From: Tannerella sp.
Lineage (GTDB): Bacteria; Bacteroidota; Bacteroidia; Bacteroidales; Tannerellaceae
DNA length: 7,094 nt
Reading direction: 5' to 3'
Assembly: GCA_031279875.1 (NCBI GenBank)
Contig: JAITHS010000179.1
Location: 1-7,094 of the forward strand
The position numbers and the translations under genes were made by a program. Under the pieces are notes generated by a model, which was not told the DNA's origin, made no database searches, and saw only the letters and a list, made by a program, of their open reading frames with translations. Shown piece by piece: positions 3,768-7,094 of the stretch. The stretch's first letter is position 1; each line of letters starts with the position of its first letter.

Positions 3768-6206
3768 ATGTCAAAAAAAATTTGTACCTTTATATTATGG
3801 TCTGCTCTTACAACGGCAATATATGCCGAAACTTACACTATCAGCGGCATCATTACTGATGCGGAATCGGGTGAAACGCTTATCGGAGCATCTGTTTTTG
3901 AACACAATACCAAAAAAGGAACAGCGTCTAATGCTTATGGTTTTTATTCGTTGACATTGTCGGTCGGCGACGTAGCACTGACGTGTTCATACGTGGGATA
4001 TACGGCAGAAGAAAAGAAGTTTTTTCTGTCGAAAGATACCGTAATCAATATCGCCCTCAAAGGCGGAATGATGCTTGGTGAGGTAACGGTTGTGGCGCAT
4101 CAAAGCGCTATCGGCGTCAAAGGAACACAGATGAGCGCCATCGAAGTACCTATTGAGCAGATAAAAAATATTCCGGCGATACTCGGTGAGGTGGACGTCA
4201 TTAAGGCTTTACAGTTGCTTCCCGGCGTTCAGAGCGGTACGGAAGGCTCGGCAGGCTTTTATGTGCGCGGCGGCGGGCCGGACGAAAATCTGATTTTGCT
4301 TGATGAAATTCCGGTTTACAACGTCAACCATGCGCTCGGTTTTTTCTCTGTTTTCAATGCCGACGCGCTCAAAAGCGTTACGCTCTACAAAGGCGGTTTT
4401 CCGGCACGTTTCGGCGAACGGCTCTCGTCGGTAATAGATATCAGAATGAAAGACGGCGACCAAAGCGGCTATCACGGCAACGTATCTATCGGCCTTATAG
4501 CCAGCAAGTTTAATATCGAAGGCCCTGTCAACGACAAAACAACATTTTCGCTTTCCGGCAGGCGAACGTATATTGATGTTCTTACACAGCCGCTAATCAA
4601 ATGGCAGGCAAATCAGGCGGGACAGGACGGTGCTACTGCCGGTTATTATTTTTATGATTTGAATGCCAAAATGAGCCACAAACTTTCCGACCGCGACAGG
4701 CTTTATTTGAGTTTTTATCTGGGAGATGACGGCGTTTATGCCGGTATGAAAGAACGCGAATACACGGAAGATATTTATTCGGGGTATGATCCCAAAGGAG
4801 AAACGGTTACTTTTAAGGAATATATGAAAATGAACTGGAAATGGGGAAACCTGATTACGGCGCTTCGTTGGAATCATATCATCAACAACAAACTGTTTAT
4901 GAACGCTACCGCCGCTTTTACGCGCTACCGTTTCTATATGGACATGACGGCCGAAAGTCGCGAAATCTATTCCCAACGGACTGACATATACAAAGCAACC
5001 GTCGGCTATAATTCGGGGATTAATGATATGATGTTTAAAACCGACTTCGATTTTAAACCTAACCCGAACCATGAAATTCGTTTCGGTATGAATTATAACT
5101 TTCATACTTTCCGACCTGATGTGATTGCTGTAAAAGAAGAAATAACCAACATCAATGATTACGAACCGATTGATTTTACGACACATAACGACCCTATTTA
5201 CGCGCATGAAACATCGTTATATGCCGAAGATGACATGGCCGTTTCCGATATGCTACGCTTAAATGCAGGATTGCGTTATTCGACTTTTGGGGTGCAAAAA
5301 CGTTTTTATAACTCTTTGCAGCCGCGATTGTCGGCTCGTGCGCTTTTGTCCGAAAATGTGTCCGTTAAAGCGGGATATTCCTTTATGAGTCAGTATATTC
5401 ACTTGTTGTCGAACAGCAGTATCAGCCTGCCGACCGACCTCTGGGTGCCTGTAACAAAGCGTATTGAACCGATGAATACGCATCAGGCTGCGGTAGGTGG
5501 CTTTTATAAATGGAACAATCTCATTGATTTTTCGGCCGAAATGTATTACAAAACAATGGACAACATCATTGAATACAAAGACGGCGCTTCATTTTTCGGC
5601 ATCTCTACCGGTTGGGAAGACAAAGTTAACATGGGACGCGGATGGAGTTACGGATTAGAGCTGCTGGCGCAAAAATCAACCGGAAAAACAACCGGATGGG
5701 TCGGTTATACGTGGTCTAAATCGGAACGACAGTTCAACCGTAAAGGACAGGAAATCAATTTCGGACGACCGTTTCCCGCCAAATACGACCGCCGACATGA
5801 CTTCAACATTACCCTGTCACACAAATTTAGCGACCGTTTCGACATCGGCGCAACATGGATCTTCTCTACCGGAAATACAGGCTCGCTGGCCTTGCAGGAA
5901 TATTATCCCGTTACAGACCCTCACATGACGGGATACGTCAATACTGTGCCTTATTACGAATCACGCAACAATTACAGAATGCCCGATTATCACCGTTTAG
6001 ACCTCGGATTTAATTTCCACAAAAAGAAAAAACATGGCACAAGAACTTGGAATATAGGATTTTATAATGCCTATAACCGCTTAAATCCGTTTTTTGTTGA
6101 TACGGCTACCGAGCGTGACTCAAAAACCGGTAAGGATAAAAAAGTCCTCAAACAAATTTCAATCTTCCCGATAATCCCTTCTTTTTCTTACAGTTATAAA
6201 TTTTAA
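3768..6206 (+). CDS. TonB-dependent outer-membrane receptor (DUF4249-partnered type)
   Basis: 812 residues from the chosen start. Residues 1-20 are a Sec signal peptide ending AIYA, followed by a carboxypeptidase-regulatory-like beta domain (about 22-98; YTISGIITDAESGETLIGAS, then SYVGY at 74-78). A TonB-box-like LGEVTVVA (103-110) follows, then the plug (about 125-230): VDVIKALQLLPGVQS, GFYVRGGGPDENLILLDEIP, LYKGGFPARFGERLSSVIDI. The remainder is a 22-strand-type beta barrel ending in aromatic F. It should import a ligand across the outer membrane using TonB energy; the substrate is unknown. The frame is open 48 codons further upstream, to 3624, but that part lies in repeats and spans the promoter, and only the ATG at 3768 puts the signal peptide first. 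There is no STN domain, so it cannot be the transducer for the neighbouring FecR by the usual mechanism. The lipoprotein gene follows after 4 bp. Confidence 0.93.
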   Translation: MSKKICTFILWSALTTAIYAETYTISGIITDAESGETLIGASVFEHNTKKGTASNAYGFYSLTLSVGDVALTCSYVGYTAEEKKFFLSKDTVINIALKGGMMLGEVTVVAHQSAIGVKGTQMSAIEVPIEQIKNIPAILGEVDVIKALQLLPGVQSGTEGSAGFYVRGGGPDENLILLDEIPVYNVNHALGFFSVFNADALKSVTLYKGGFPARFGERLSSVIDIRMKDGDQSGYHGNVSIGLIASKFNIEGPVNDKTTFSLSGRRTYIDVLTQPLIKWQANQAGQDGATAGYYFYDLNAKMSHKLSDRDRLYLSFYLGDDGVYAGMKEREYTEDIYSGYDPKGETVTFKEYMKMNWKWGNLITALRWNHIINNKLFMNATAAFTRYRFYMDMTAESREIYSQRTDIYKATVGYNSGINDMMFKTDFDFKPNPNHEIRFGMNYNFHTFRPDVIAVKEEITNINDYEPIDFTTHNDPIYAHETSLYAEDDMAVSDMLRLNAGLRYSTFGVQKRFYNSLQPRLSARALLSENVSVKAGYSFMSQYIHLLSNSSISLPTDLWVPVTKRIEPMNTHQAAVGGFYKWNNLIDFSAEMYYKTMDNIIEYKDGASFFGISTGWEDKVNMGRGWSYGLELLAQKSTGKTTGWVGYTWSKSERQFNRKGQEINFGRPFPAKYDRRHDFNITLSHKFSDRFDIGATWIFSTGNTGSLALQEYYPVTDPHMTGYVNTVPYYESRNNYRMPDYHRLDLGFNFHKKKKHGTRTWNIGFYNAYNRLNPFFVDTATERDSKTGKDKKVLKQISIFPIIPSFSYSYKF

Positions 6207-6210
6207 AAAT

Positions 6211-7094
6211 ATGAAACAAATAATACTTATTGCAACACTGTTACTTTTATCTTTGTTTTCGTGCGAAAAGAACATCGAATTTAAAGGCAAGCAACAAGCG
6301 CCATTGTTGGTGATTAACAGCATTTTGTCGCCGGACTCGTTATTGACGGCTTCGGCTTCAAAAAGCCTGTTTTTCCTCTCCGACGAAGAGAATACAGCAA
6401 TCGAAAATGCTGATATTCAAGTTTTTGTTAACGGCGAACAGGTCGGAAAATACACTTTCTCACACAGCGATTCTGCCTTTATCGACATATTGACTTCGAT
6501 CAAAGGACAGTCATATTATTTTCTGGATTACAAACCGAAAGCAGGCGACCGTATTCGCTACGAAGCATCTGCTCCCGGCCTGCTACAAGGCGTTGAATGT
6601 GAGACCGTTATCCCACAACCGACGGAAATTATTTCACTCGAAACCGAAAGCGTCAAAAATCCGAATCGCGGATACGGAATGGATTTCAAAATAAAATTTC
6701 AGGACACGCCGAATGAGAAAAATTACTATCGCATTGCCGTATATATGAGATACCGTGCGTGGGGTTATTACTATCCGGGCATGAATATCATAACTCTTCC
6801 CTTGCAGGTTACATCCGATGATATGGTTTTTGACTCCAACGCTCCGACATCAGGATTTTTGACCGATGAAACGGATGGCAGTTATACTACCGTTTTCTCC
6901 GACGATCTCATTGATAGTAAAGAATATACGATAAAGTGTCATGCCTCTGTGGACGGTTTTTCCCCTGAAGATGTAGAGGACATAATAGTTCAATTTATCA
7001 GCCTCACGGAAGATTATTATTTCTATTTGCGCACTTTAGAGGCTTCGAGTGAGCAGGGAGATACGCCATTCAGCGAGCCTGTCCAGATATACAA
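6211..7094 (+). CDS. DUF4249-family outer-membrane lipoprotein, 3' end outside the window
   Basis: Open from ATG at 6211 to the window edge (294 full codons), 4 bp after the receptor stop, so co-transcribed with it. Residues 1-17 are a lipoprotein signal peptide with lipobox LFSC; C18 would be lipidated. EKNIE follows the cysteine, an acidic stretch that loosely fits Bacteroidota surface-export signals (tentative). The mature part starts with PLLVINSILSPDS, then an ENADIQVFVNG beta segment, a KAGDRIRYEASAPG segment and a later LTEDYYFYLRTLE helix, a pattern I recognise as DUF4249. In this family a TonB receptor and a DUF4249 lipoprotein are commonly adjacent, by analogy with SusC/SusD, but the ligand is unknown. 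PFSEPVQIY at the edge resembles the region close to the family's C-terminus, so probably only a few dozen residues are missing. Confidence 0.85.
   Translation, partial: MKQIILIATLLLLSLFSCEKNIEFKGKQQAPLLVINSILSPDSLLTASASKSLFFLSDEENTAIENADIQVFVNGEQVGKYTFSHSDSAFIDILTSIKGQSYYFLDYKPKAGDRIRYEASAPGLLQGVECETVIPQPTEIISLETESVKNPNRGYGMDFKIKFQDTPNEKNYYRIAVYMRYRAWGYYYPGMNIITLPLQVTSDDMVFDSNAPTSGFLTDETDGSYTTVFSDDLIDSKEYTIKCHASVDGFSPEDVEDIIVQFISLTEDYYFYLRTLEASSEQGDTPFSEPVQIY

Noticed and set aside
4593..5207. 204-residue - strand frame inside the TonB receptor
   Set aside because: It lies wholly antisense to a clear receptor gene, has no recognisable domain, and the other antisense frames at 4209-4475 and 5259-5483 look alike.

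Overview
The window looks like chromosomal DNA from a Bacteroidota species, most likely Bacteroidales. The evidence is a FecR/SusC/SusD-type locus, a TonB-dependent receptor paired with a DUF4249 lipoprotein, a textbook Bacteroidota promoter (TTTG, 20 bp, TACCTTTG), and a VorD-VorB 2-oxoacid:ferredoxin oxidoreductase operon of the kind found in anaerobic members of the phylum. All identifications rest on reading motifs by eye; no search was run.

Left part (1-1384, + strand): a tightly packed, translationally coupled operon. It holds the 3' end of a 4Fe-4S ferredoxin subunit (vorD-like), a complete 359-residue alpha subunit (vorB-like) and an unlisted 56-residue two-helix membrane protein. The genes overlap as TAATG and ATGA. 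The TPP-binding beta subunit and the gamma subunit that would complete the enzyme do not follow in this window; the operon stops at a convergent remnant.

Middle part (1418-3617, - strand genes): a decayed nutrient-uptake locus. An intact fecR anti-sigma gene (323 residues) lacks a neighbouring ECF sigma gene. It is followed without a gap by a 322-codon open remnant in which an N-terminal piece of SusC (half an STN domain, the carboxypeptidase-regulatory-like domain and the EVLVVGY TonB-box region) is joined in frame to the C-terminal 183 residues of SusD. The SusC signal peptide, nearly the whole SusC barrel and most of SusD are gone. Two direct copies of a 55-56 bp hairpin repeat bracket this segment, and the right copy sits in a cluster of REP-like GTCATT/AATGAC inverted repeats.

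Right part (3659-7094, + strand): an 8-bp tandem repeat, a strong canonical promoter, a complete 812-residue TonB-dependent receptor and, 4 bp downstream, a DUF4249 outer-membrane lipoprotein that runs off the window. These two probably form a receptor/lipoprotein pair for uptake of an unknown ligand.

The most notable signal is the middle segment: a sigma-less fecR next to an in-frame SusC'-SusD' chimera made by at least two deletions, lying between direct repeats and next to an apparently incomplete vor operon. I see no CRISPR array, tRNA, rRNA or transposase gene.
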